From IMG/VR virus record IMGVR_UViG_3300008459_000051, positions 1 through 57,875 of that record: a DNA stretch of 57,875 bases, one strand, 5' to 3'. The stretch comes from a virus. Shown here piece after piece: positions 1-6,438 of this stretch (its first letter is position 1; each line of letters starts with the position of its first letter). Position numbers and translations under genes: made by a program. The notes under the pieces are model-generated. The model ran no database searches, was not told the origin of the DNA, and saw nothing but the letters and a program-made list of their open reading frames with translations.

Positions 1-2
1 CT

Positions 3-137
3 GTCGCAAGGCGGCAGGTACTAGGCGTCGTCAGCATAGGGCTGGCGATACGAGCGGGGCGGGCCAGCATGACAACCTTTAGATGCGGTTTGGACTGGGG
101 TGTCGCGAAGAGTGTTGGCCCGCCCTTCTCGGTATAA
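3..137 (+). CDS. Possible 3' end of a gene cut by the window start
   Basis: The frame beginning at base 3 has no stop until TAA at 135-137, which lies 12 bases before the next gene's ATG. The other two forward frames are closed. This fits the tail of an upstream gene whose start lies outside the window. Placed after the last bases of the window, this frame continues the open frame that begins at 57674. An internal ATG at 69 could instead give a 22-residue peptide. Nothing in the translation is recognisable, and chance openness over 45 codons cannot be excluded. Confidence 0.3.
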   Translation, partial: VARRQVLGVVSIGLAIRAGRASMTTFRCGLDWGVAKSVGPPFSV

Positions 138-149
138 AGGAGCAGATCA

Positions 150-425
150 ATGAGCGGGTACATCGTGGACCGGGTACAGGTACGAGATCCTGAGAACCAT
201 ACATGGCTGGGCATCGAGTCGGATCACTCCGACATGGATGGAGATGCCGCCTATGAAGTCAGCATGGGTGACATGGACGGCAGCATTCCCTATCTGATGC
301 ACCTTCGCCCCTCTCAGCTGGCCGACCTTGGCATCAAGCTGCTGGAGCTGGTGCATGGAGCTGGCAATATCCGCGTGACCGTGCAGCGTGCCGGCCTTCC
401 TGTGACGGAGACCATCAAGCTATGA
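150..425 (+). CDS. Hypothetical early protein, 91 aa
   Basis: The ATG is preceded by AAGGAG about eight bases upstream, so the start is well supported. The protein is acidic with many Asp/Met/Gly residues in its first half (IESDHSDMDGD, SMGDMDGS) and a Leu-rich middle (LADLGIKLLELVHGAG). No known domain, signal peptide or membrane segment is seen. Its TGA overlaps the ATG of the next small gene (ATGA at 422-425), so the two are probably translationally coupled in an early plus-strand operon. Function unknown. Confidence 0.75.
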   Translation: MSGYIVDRVQVRDPENHTWLGIESDHSDMDGDAAYEVSMGDMDGSIPYLMHLRPSQLADLGIKLLELVHGAGNIRVTVQRAGLPVTETIKL

Positions 426-541
426 CCTCGATTCAGGCGGCGTTCAACATCCCGCGAGACATCATGCTGATGCTGGTGGGGTTCGTGATAGGCTACGGAG
501 CAGCTGCTCTGACCTACACCATCAACCACATGGACGACTGA
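422..541 (+). CDS. Small single-span membrane protein, 39 aa
   Basis: This short frame starts with the ATG that overlaps the preceding stop and ends with a TGA that overlaps the next gene's ATG (TGATG at 539-543). Coupling on both sides strongly suggests real translation. The product has a short N-terminal head and one hydrophobic stretch (MLMLVGFVIGYGAAALTY) followed by a His/Asp-containing tail, so it is probably an inner-membrane peptide. Tiny early membrane proteins in phages often act on the host envelope or in exclusion, but nothing here specifies the role. Confidence 0.65.
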   Translation: MTSIQAAFNIPRDIMLMLVGFVIGYGAAALTYTINHMDD

Positions 542-732
542 TGGCCACGCGCAAGAAGCCTTGTCAGATACCTGAGTGCGAACTTCTGACAGGAGGCCAC
601 TCGGGCTATTGCGTGGAACACCATGCAGCAGCCAAGAAGTGTGTCCTTGAGGGCTGCGAGAACTCGGTGGCTGGGTGGTCCCGCTCTGGATGCTGCTCTG
701 AGCATCGAGCGTTTGGGCGCACTCACCGCTAA
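541..732 (+). CDS. Small Cys/His-rich zinc-finger-like protein, 63 aa
   Basis: The protein contains two similar Cys/His clusters: C-x4-C with a later C-x3-H-H (residues about 8-29), then C-x4-C and C-C-x2-H (about 34-57). This looks like a duplicated zinc-binding knuckle. The N-terminus is basic (MATRKKP) and the C-terminus is Arg/His-rich, which fits nucleic-acid binding. The ATG overlaps the upstream TGA, so it is translationally coupled as the third gene of the first early operon. A terminator hairpin follows 46 bases after the stop. No specific family is recognised. Confidence 0.7.
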   Translation: MATRKKPCQIPECELLTGGHSGYCVEHHAAAKKCVLEGCENSVAGWSRSGCCSEHRAFGRTHR

Positions 733-777
733 TCCTTCGGGCGGCACCCGACTTCCGCTAGGGGCTGCACCGAATCT

Positions 778-815
778 GATGCCCTCCCGGCCAATCCGTG
801 GAGGGCATCTCTTTT
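778..815 (+). terminator. Rho-independent terminator after first early operon
   Basis: A perfect 10-bp stem (GATGCCCTCC at 778-787 with GGAGGGCATC at 800-809) encloses a 12-base loop and is followed by TCTTTT. It ends the operon of the genes at 150-732. It stands directly before the ATG at 825, so the next gene needs read-through or its own promoter; no clear promoter is visible. Confidence 0.75.
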
Positions 816-824
816 GGGACTCAC

Positions 825-1001
825 ATGAACAACTGCTCTCTTTGCGACTGCCCGCTACTTACGCTCAAGGACGAGAAGCCTCGGCTGCGCTGCGCCCGAT
901 GTGCGCCAGCCTATTGGGAGATGTCTCCTCCGAGGGCCAAGAAGCTGGCTGATGCGTGGCTCGAAAGAACCAGGGAAAACTGCCGAGCTGGCACTAGATA
1001 G
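825..1001 (+). CDS. Small zinc-ribbon-like protein, 58 aa
   Basis: The protein begins MNNCSLCDCP and carries C-x2-C-x-C near the N-terminus and C-x2-C (CARCAPAYWE) about 20 residues later, a classic small zinc ribbon. The rest is a basic helix (PPRAKKLADAWLERTREN). The ATG is chosen because an upstream GTG would place the start inside the terminator stem. The ribosome-binding site is weak (GGGA). It is probably a nucleic-acid-binding or transcription-related small early protein, but no precise family is recognised. Confidence 0.55.
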   Translation: MNNCSLCDCPLLTLKDEKPRLRCARCAPAYWEMSPPRAKKLADAWLERTRENCRAGTR

Positions 1002-1016
1002 CAGGCAGGAGGTTGC

Positions 1017-1241
1017 ATGTACGCACCGAGCAAAGAGGCTATCCGCAAGGCAGAGCAAGAGCGTCATGAGGCTCTGTATAAGGTCGGCACTTGGCACCGC
1101 GTTGATCGTGGAGCCGTGGTCAAGGTGGAATCCATCACCGGCGGCGGCTGCTGGATGAGCTATCCCTACGGCGGGCGGACTTGGTATTCATTTGAGATCT
1201 TGGACATCCTCACCATCAAGGAGGCAGCCCGTGCAAAGTGA
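1017..1241 (+). CDS. Hypothetical early protein, 74 aa
   Basis: A strong AGGAGG lies just upstream of the ATG. The first 25 residues are a charged helix (KEAIRKAEQERHEALY). The remainder looks like a small beta-barrel (VDRGAVVKVESITGGGCW, then YPYGGRTWYSFEIL) ending in a short helix. The shape resembles small SH3-like or KOW-like folds, but this is impression only. The 3' end overlaps the GTG start of the following gene. Confidence 0.7.
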   Translation: MYAPSKEAIRKAEQERHEALYKVGTWHRVDRGAVVKVESITGGGCWMSYPYGGRTWYSFEILDILTIKEAARAK

Positions 1242-1491
1242 GTCGCGTGCGTTAGGTTGTGGGGCTGGAGGATCTATGCAGCGAACGATTGCACACCCTT
1301 GGATCTGGCACTGCCCAACCGCGCCTGAGCCTCAATATGCCGTCATGCGCTGGAAGGGCGGCAGCCTTTATGCTGGCCCGGTTGAGTCAGCGATAGCCTT
1401 TCCCCCTGAGCTTGTGGATGGCTCCTCCATGCTGGTCTGCTCGCGGGCTGAAGCCATGCGCCATGCCATGATGAGCAAGGTTTCATCGTAA
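1231..1491 (+). CDS. Hypothetical early protein, 86 aa
   Basis: The chosen start is a GTG at 1231 with AAGGAGG six bases upstream, overlapping the end of the previous gene. An ATG at 1276 with GGAGG four to five bases upstream would give a 71-residue product instead. The body is compact and aromatic (HPWIWHCP, YAVMRWKGGSLYAGPV) and ends in a Met-rich helix. It resembles no family I can name. It lies just upstream of the helicase gene. Confidence 0.6.
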   Translation: MQSESRALGCGAGGSMQRTIAHPWIWHCPTAPEPQYAVMRWKGGSLYAGPVESAIAFPPELVDGSSMLVCSRAEAMRHAMMSKVSS

Positions 1492-1542
1492 TCAATAAAA
1501 CACTCTGCGTAATAGCGCATGCCAACTGCAATTGGAGGTCAA

Positions 1543-2946
1543 GTGTCGACATACGAAGAATTTGTTTCCCAAAAACTGTTAGTCGTACCGGCAGCAGGTT
1601 TAGAGCGTGTTCCCAAGCTGGCAAAGCACCTGTTTCCTTTTCAGAGAGACATTGTGCGTTGGGCACTCAAGCGTGGCAGAGCTGCTATCTTTGCCGATTG
1701 CGGCATGGGCAAAAGCGCAATGCAACTTGAATGGGCTCACCAGCTCCATAAGCACACGGGCGGCGATGTTCTCATCCTGGCGCCTTTGGCGGTTGCTACT
1801 CAGACTGTGCGCGAAGGCATCAAGTTTGGCGTGCCGTGTAAGTATGCGCGGCATGGTCAAGATGTCGGCAAAGGCATCACTGTTGCGAACTACGAGATGC
1901 TGCATGCCTTTGACGCATCTCGTTTTGTTGGCGTAGTGCTTGACGAGTCCAGCATCATCAAGGCGTATGATGGTAAGACGCGCACGCAGATAATTGAAGC
2001 ATTTAAGCATACTCCGTATCGGTTGGCATGTACCGCTACGCCTGCCCCGAACGATCATGTGGAACTTGGAAATCACACAGAGTTTTTGGGCGTCATGTCG
2101 CGCACCGAGATGCTGGCTACGTTTTTTTGCCATGACGGAGGAGATACACAATCATGGAGGCTGAAGGGCCATGCCGAGGAAGAGTTCTGGCGATGGGTGT
2201 GCTCTTGGGCTGCGATGATCCGAAAGCCGTCCGATCTTGGCTACTCCGACGACTCGTTTACGCTTCCGCCGCTTGTCATGCATCAGCACGTTGTCAAGGT
2301 TGACCAGGCAGGTGCAAGAGCTGCGGGCCTGCTGTTTGTTACTGACGCCAAAACGCTTCAGGAGCAACGTGCCGCACGACGAGCTAGCCTCACGGATCGC
2401 GTATCCAAGTGCGCCAGTCTTATCAACAACAGCGACGACCAGTGGCTTGTGTGGTGCGAGCTGAACGATGAAGGAGATGCGCTTACCTACGCAATCAACG
2501 GCGCAACACAGATCAAGGGCTCCGACACACCAGAAGAAAAAGAAGCCCGCATGTTGGCGTTTTCAGATGGAGGCATTCGGGTGCTTGTTACCAAGCCGTC
2601 CATAGCTGGATTCGGCATAAACTGGCAGCACTGTGCAAACGTGGCTTTTGTGGGCGTTTCCCATTCCTACGAGCAGACTTATCAAGCCATCCGTCGATGC
2701 TGGCGGTTTGGCCAGCCCAGATCGGTCAATGTGCATGTCATCAGCGCGGAGACAGAAGGCGCAGTAACAACCAACCTGCAACGCAAGGAGCGAGATGCAC
2801 AGCGTATGGCTGATGCGATGGCAGAGCACATGCGCGACATTCAACAAGAGCAGATTACTGGAACCGCACGACAGTCGCTTGCCTATGAACCTCAGACGCA
2901 GATGATCGTCCCTCAATGGTGTGCCTCGCACACGTCGGAGTACTAA
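1543..2946 (+). CDS. SNF2-like DEAD/DEAH helicase, 467 aa
   Basis: This is a superfamily 2 ATPase. After a Q-motif-like LFPFQRDIVRWAL it has Walker A ADCGMGKS (about 51-58), motif II LDESS (about 133-137), motif III CTATPAPND (about 163-171) and a C-terminal motif VI, QAIRRCWRFGQ, of the Q-x-x-x-R-x-x-R-x-G-Q type found in SNF2 proteins (about 381-391). The GTG start at 1543 with TTGGAGG five bases upstream is preferred over an ATG 24 bases earlier because phage relatives typically begin MS-x-Y-x-x-F just before the first conserved block. Two bases separate its stop from the methyltransferase start, so helicase and methyltransferase form a cassette. Probable role: DNA translocation or remodelling in phage replication or modification. 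Confidence 0.9.
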   Translation: MSTYEEFVSQKLLVVPAAGLERVPKLAKHLFPFQRDIVRWALKRGRAAIFADCGMGKSAMQLEWAHQLHKHTGGDVLILAPLAVATQTVREGIKFGVPCKYARHGQDVGKGITVANYEMLHAFDASRFVGVVLDESSIIKAYDGKTRTQIIEAFKHTPYRLACTATPAPNDHVELGNHTEFLGVMSRTEMLATFFCHDGGDTQSWRLKGHAEEEFWRWVCSWAAMIRKPSDLGYSDDSFTLPPLVMHQHVVKVDQAGARAAGLLFVTDAKTLQEQRAARRASLTDRVSKCASLINNSDDQWLVWCELNDEGDALTYAINGATQIKGSDTPEEKEARMLAFSDGGIRVLVTKPSIAGFGINWQHCANVAFVGVSHSYEQTYQAIRRCWRFGQPRSVNVHVISAETEGAVTTNLQRKERDAQRMADAMAEHMRDIQQEQITGTARQSLAYEPQTQMIVPQWCASHTSEY

Positions 2947-2947
2947 G

Positions 2948-3883
2948 ATGAAGGTTATCAACCAGCACGTCACTGACAACTTTGCGGTGTACCATGCGGA
3001 TTGTGTTGACGTGATCCGCACGATGCCGGACAACTCGCTTGACTTCTCAGTGTTCTCTCCTCCGTTTGCCAGCCTGTATACCTATAGCAACAGCCCGCGT
3101 GACATGGGGAACGTCCGCGACCATGCGGAGTTCTACGCGCACTTCAAGTTTTTGATTGGCGAGCTGTTGCGTGCGACGGTTCCTGGGCGGTTGGTATCGT
3201 TCCACTGCATGAACTTGCCGACAAGCAAGGCCCGCGATGGGTTTATTGGCATCACCGACTTTCGCGGCGAGCTGATCCGCATGTTCGTTGATGCAGGCTG
3301 GATCTTCCACTCCGAGGTCTGCATCTGGAAAGATCCTGTGACTGCCATGCAGCGGACAAAGGCGCTGGGCTTGCTGCACAAGCAGATCAAGAAGGATTCT
3401 TGCATGTCGCGGCAGGGCATCCCAGACTATCTTGTCACCATGCGTAAGCCCGGCGACAACCCCAAGCCTGTGACTAACACCAACGAGACATTCCCGGTGC
3501 AGCTGTGGCAGAAGTACGCTAGTCCCGTTTGGATGGACATTAATCCGTCTGACACGCTTCAGTATCGCAGTGCGCGAGAGGACAAGGATGAGCGGCATAT
3601 CTGTCCGTTGCAGCTAGAGGTCATTCGTCGTGCGCTCAAGCTCTGGTCGCGCCCTGGAGATACTGTGTTCTCTCCGTTCACAGGCATCGGGTCAGAGGGC
3701 TATGTGGCACTGCAAGAAGGCCGCAAGTTTGTCGGCGCCGAGCTAAAGGCGTCGTATTTTAAGCAGGCGTGTGCAAACTTGAGTAATGCGGTCTCACAAA
3801 AGGCGGGCATGCTGCCGATGTTTGCGGGCATGGAAAACACACCATCATCGACGGAAGATTTTGATGTTGAGTCCGATGAATGA
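2948..3883 (+). CDS. Beta-class DNA amino-methyltransferase (N4-C or N6-A), 311 aa
   Basis: The enzyme should transfer a methyl group from S-adenosylmethionine to an exocyclic amino group in phage DNA. The catalytic motif IV SPPF (37-40) comes before the cofactor motif FTGIGSEG (about 244-251), the motif order of beta-class enzymes (N6_N4_Mtase family). SPPF is more typical of N4-cytosine enzymes, but N6-adenine activity cannot be excluded. The central part (about 90-220) should carry target recognition. No partner endonuclease gene is adjacent, so self-protection of phage DNA is likely. The gene is coupled to the helicase upstream and overlaps the resolvase gene downstream by four bases. Confidence 0.9.
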   Translation: MKVINQHVTDNFAVYHADCVDVIRTMPDNSLDFSVFSPPFASLYTYSNSPRDMGNVRDHAEFYAHFKFLIGELLRATVPGRLVSFHCMNLPTSKARDGFIGITDFRGELIRMFVDAGWIFHSEVCIWKDPVTAMQRTKALGLLHKQIKKDSCMSRQGIPDYLVTMRKPGDNPKPVTNTNETFPVQLWQKYASPVWMDINPSDTLQYRSAREDKDERHICPLQLEVIRRALKLWSRPGDTVFSPFTGIGSEGYVALQEGRKFVGAELKASYFKQACANLSNAVSQKAGMLPMFAGMENTPSSTEDFDVESDE

Positions 3884-4554
3884 CCTCCCATCGCAAGAAG
3901 AATCGACTCGGAGCGTATGCAGGGCTGGATCTTTCGTTAGCAGGCACGGGCGGGGTCATGTTGGACGGGCGCGGAGAGCTTGTCTCTGTGCTGGCCTTCT
4001 GCACTTCCAAGCGGGAGGTCGAGAAGGCCCAGGAGCCCCACCAGCTGGTGCTGTCGCCCCCAGTCAAGCAGGGGGATCCAAAGTCCATGTGGAAGCGCAC
4101 AGTCTTTGTGGCTGCCACCATTCGCGCATGGATGCAGGCCCATGCGGAGCCTGGATGCCTTGTCGGCATTGAGGATCACGCCTTCGGAGCCAGGGGGACC
4201 AGCATTTATCAGCTGGGCCACCTGCACGGCATGGTTCGACGGGATCTACAGGAGGCTGACAAGCACTGGCTCCTGATTGCTCCCACGGAGCTCAAGTCTG
4301 CTGTCACCGGCAAGGGCAATGCGGACAAGAACGCCATGATGAAGGTGCCGACCCCTAAGCTGGACCAGAAGGCGTTTGGTGCCTCGACCCGCAACAACGT
4401 GGTGGACGCTTACTGGCTGGCAAGGTGCGCTCACGCATGGGGAGAGCTTCACAGGGGCGGCATTCGCATGGGCGATCTGCCCGAGTCTATGAGCAAGGTC
4501 ATGCAACCCCACGCTAAGAAGCCAGGGCTGCTCAAGAGGGAGGTGCTGCCGTGA
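3880..4554 (+). CDS. RuvC-like Holliday-junction resolvase / RNase H-fold nuclease, 224 aa
   Basis: The N-terminus has the RNase H-fold strand GLDLSLAGTG with the first catalytic Asp (D17). It is followed by GIEDHAF (E98), a Lys-rich TELKSAVTGKGNADKNAM segment (about 136-153) and NNVVDAYWLA with a conserved Asp (D176). This set matches the RuvC family of resolvases used by phages to cut branched DNA before packaging and during recombination. The ATG overlaps the methyltransferase stop, and the stop overlaps the GTG of the next gene, so it sits in one tightly coupled operon. Confidence 0.85.
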   Translation: MTSHRKKNRLGAYAGLDLSLAGTGGVMLDGRGELVSVLAFCTSKREVEKAQEPHQLVLSPPVKQGDPKSMWKRTVFVAATIRAWMQAHAEPGCLVGIEDHAFGARGTSIYQLGHLHGMVRRDLQEADKHWLLIAPTELKSAVTGKGNADKNAMMKVPTPKLDQKAFGASTRNNVVDAYWLARCAHAWGELHRGGIRMGDLPESMSKVMQPHAKKPGLLKREVLP

Positions 4555-4934
4555 TCGATGAAACCTCAGTAACAGTTCAACTGGATAACGCCCGGACAGC
4601 CTATCGCCATCTTGTGCGGATGGTGTGTGCTGCTGGGGCCGGCGACCGTATCACCTTGACGGGGCAAGATGATGGGCCGTTGGGATGGGTAGGTTTGGTA
4701 ACTGCCGTGGAGTATGCGCTCTCCAAGCATGCAGCAGAGGCAAAACACTGGAAGGATGAAGCCGCCAATCTCAAAGAAGATCTCCGCAAGGCCAAGACTG
4801 CGGCGTATGAGTTGCAATCCCGCAACAATAAGCTGCGCGACAACGCATCTTTGGATGAGGTGTTGGATAGCATCATTAGCAAGAAGGTGCGCCAAGCCTT
4901 TGCGGCTGCTGCCGAGGATCCCAATGCCGATTGA
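4551..4934 (+). CDS. Coiled-coil hypothetical protein, 127 aa
   Basis: The GTG start overlaps the resolvase TGA (GTGA). Residues about 40-100 form a charged coiled coil (HAAEAKHWKDEAANLKEDL, AYELQSRNNKLRDNAS). The first 35 residues look globular and the C-terminus is Ala/Glu/Asp-rich. Its position between resolvase and cytosine methyltransferase suggests a replication or modification accessory role, possibly oligomerising. No family is recognised. Confidence 0.7.
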   Translation: MIDETSVTVQLDNARTAYRHLVRMVCAAGAGDRITLTGQDDGPLGWVGLVTAVEYALSKHAAEAKHWKDEAANLKEDLRKAKTAAYELQSRNNKLRDNASLDEVLDSIISKKVRQAFAAAAEDPNAD

Positions 4935-4949
4935 TGCAGAGGTGCTGCC

Positions 4950-5977
4950 TTGACCTTGACCATAGGAAGCCTCTTCGCCGGCATTGGCGGGTTTGACCTT
5001 GGCTTTGAGATGGCAGGGTTTAAAACTGTCTGGCAGTGCGAGATCGACAAGGCAGCGCAGGGAGTGCTACGTCGGCACTTCCCTGAGGCCAAGCTGCATA
5101 GCGATGTGCGCGAGGTTGGGGCGCATAACCTAGAGCCGGTGGACGTGGTGACCTTTGGGAGTCCTTGCGTCGACTTGAGCCTGGCGGGCCAGCGTGCAGG
5201 ATTGGCTGGTGAGAGGAGTGGTTTGTTCCATGAAGCAACTAGGATTATTCGGGAGCTCCGTGAACGCTACGGAAAGCCTGACTTCGCCATCTGGGAAAAC
5301 GTCACGGGGGCGTTCAGCAGCAACCAAGGCGAGGACTTCGCTACAGTCATCAGGACGCTGGCTGACATCGGGGCGCTGGACATCGGATGGCGAGTTCTGG
5401 ACAGCAGCGGCTTCAACGTACCCCAACGACGCCAGCGAGTGTTCGTTGTTGCAGATTTTACAGGACGCCGTGCCAGTGAAGTTCTGGCTCTCACCGAAGG
5501 CATGTGCGGGCATTCTGCGAAGGGCCGACAAGCGGGGAAAACCAATAGTGCAGCCACTTCGGCAGGCGCTGGAAACGAACGCCTCCTTACCGGAGCCGTT
5601 ACCTCTAAGTGGTACAAGGGGGGGGGCCGAGTGGCGATGAGTGCTACAACTTGGTGCCAGCGTATGTGCCACAACAATCAGCCTGCTTGCAGACCACCTG
5701 CAATGACTATTCCCGAGCCGATGGATTCTGTGCCCTAGTTTTTGCAGGCTCCCGACTCATGGTGCGCCGCCTGACGCTGATTGAGACATCCCGCCTGCAA
5801 GCGTTCCCTGATGAGTGGAACACGCATGGGGTGAATGAGACGGGGGAGCTGTTTCCTCAATCAGACTCAGCCCGTTACCGCCAGCTTGGCAATGCCGTAA
5901 CAGTCAACGTAGCCGAATGGATAGCCAGGCGGCTTGCTGCTACCATGCAGCCTTCAAAGGAGACACCCAATGGCTGA
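4950..5977 (+). CDS. C5-cytosine DNA methyltransferase, frame shifted at a G9 run
   Basis: This is a Dcm-type enzyme that methylates C5 of cytosine. The first frame (4950-5738) carries motif I GSLFAGIGGFDLGF (6-19), catalytic motif IV GSPC (C73), motif VI ENV (116-118) and motif VIII QRRQR (159-163). Motifs IX and X (RLTLIETSRLQAFPDEW and QLGNAVTVNVAEW) lie in the -1 frame, which ends at 5977. The switch fits exactly at nine Gs (5618-5626): one extra G, or a -1 slip on G-GGG-GGC, gives KGGGPSGDEC and a 342-residue complete enzyme. Without the shift, the first frame ends early and lacks motifs IX-X. The TTG start has GAGGTG six bases upstream. A separate gene is nested in the third frame. Confidence 0.85.
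5230..5640 (+). CDS. Nested third-frame phage protein, 136 aa (LSPKACAGILRRA family)
   Basis: This frame lies entirely inside the cytosine methyltransferase gene. It begins MKQLGLFGSSVNATESLTS, contains PSGKTSRGRS, a Trp/Gly-rich centre (GRWLTSGRWTSDGEFWTAA), then YPNDASECSLLQIL and FWLSPKACAGILRRADKRGK. I recognise the order LFGSS..., SPSGKTS, ...CSL..IL, ...LSPKACAGILRRA.KRGK as a recurring phage protein of unknown function, often found with Dcm-type genes. That is recall, not a search. The ATG at 5230 matches the usual family start, although AGGAG is rather far upstream (11 bases). It ends 14 bases after the G9 run. Its function is unknown; the C-terminal segment looks like a basic helix-turn-helix. 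Confidence 0.65.
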   Translation: MKQLGLFGSSVNATESLTSPSGKTSRGRSAATKARTSLQSSGRWLTSGRWTSDGEFWTAAASTYPNDASECSLLQILQDAVPVKFWLSPKACAGILRRADKRGKPIVQPLRQALETNASLPEPLPLSGTRGGAEWR

Positions 5978-6284
5978 GAACCCCAAGCCCCCTGCCACTG
6001 TCCGCAACATCGCCAAGAATGCACTAGAGCGCCGAGCCGAGCATGGACGTGGAGGCACCGAGGTGGGTGTAGCTCGCGCCCGTGACCTTGCAGCAGGCAA
6101 GGGCATTCCCCTTGAGACCCTCAAGAGGATGAAGAGCTTCTTCGCCCGCCATTCCGTTGATCCCAAGGAGGACAAGACCTCCGCAGCCTCCATCGCATGG
6201 GGGCTCTGGGGTGGAACAGCTGGCCAGAAGTGGGCCAACGCTCAGGTCAACAAGATTGAGCGGGCCAAAGACAAGAAGAAGTAA
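5970..6284 (+). CDS. Conserved phage hypothetical protein, 104 aa
   Basis: An AAAGGAGA sits before the ATG at 5970, which overlaps the end of the methyltransferase -1 frame. The sequence has the pattern RGGTEVGVARARDLAAGK, LETLKRMKSFFARH and IAWGLWGGTAGQKWA. I recognise it as a small domain common in phage proteins, sometimes fused to head proteins and sometimes alone. Its function is not established to my knowledge. The C-terminus is strongly basic (KIERAKDKKK). It is the last protein gene before tRNA-Thr, whose 5' end is nine bases after the stop. Confidence 0.8.
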   Translation: MAENPKPPATVRNIAKNALERRAEHGRGGTEVGVARARDLAAGKGIPLETLKRMKSFFARHSVDPKEDKTSAASIAWGLWGGTAGQKWANAQVNKIERAKDKKK

Positions 6285-6292
6285 CTATCTCG

Positions 6293-6368
6293 GCCCACAT
6301 AGCTCAGTTGGTAGAGCCGCTGCCTTGTAAACAGCAGGTCGCCCGTTCGATTCGGGCTGTGGGCTCCA
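6293..6368 (+). tRNA. tRNA-Thr (anticodon TGT)
   Basis: The cloverleaf has acceptor stem GCCCACA (6293-6299) paired with TGTGGGC (6358-6364), discriminator T and an encoded CCA (6366-6368). It also has a standard D-arm (GCTC...GAGC), anticodon loop CTTGTAA with anticodon TGT (6326-6328), and a T-arm containing GTTCGATTC. The top pair of the anticodon stem is a C-A mismatch. It reads ACA codons (and probably other ACN by wobble). Its position directly after a protein gene suggests processing from the early transcript. Confidence 0.93.
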
Positions 6369-6398
6369 GACAACACCTCGGTGAGTAGCCAAGGCCCG

Positions 6399-6438
6399 AC
6401 GCCCTTCAGGTTCCTACTTGGAGGGCGTTTCCTCTTTT
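6399..6438 (+). terminator. Terminator at the convergence point
   Basis: The stem ACGCCCT (6399-6405) with AGGGCGT (6422-6428) is followed by TTTCCTCTTTT. It ends the plus-strand early transcript after tRNA-Thr. The stop codon of the leftward phosphoesterase gene lies inside the loop, so the two transcription units overlap at their ends. In the minus direction the stem lacks a T tract. Confidence 0.65.
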
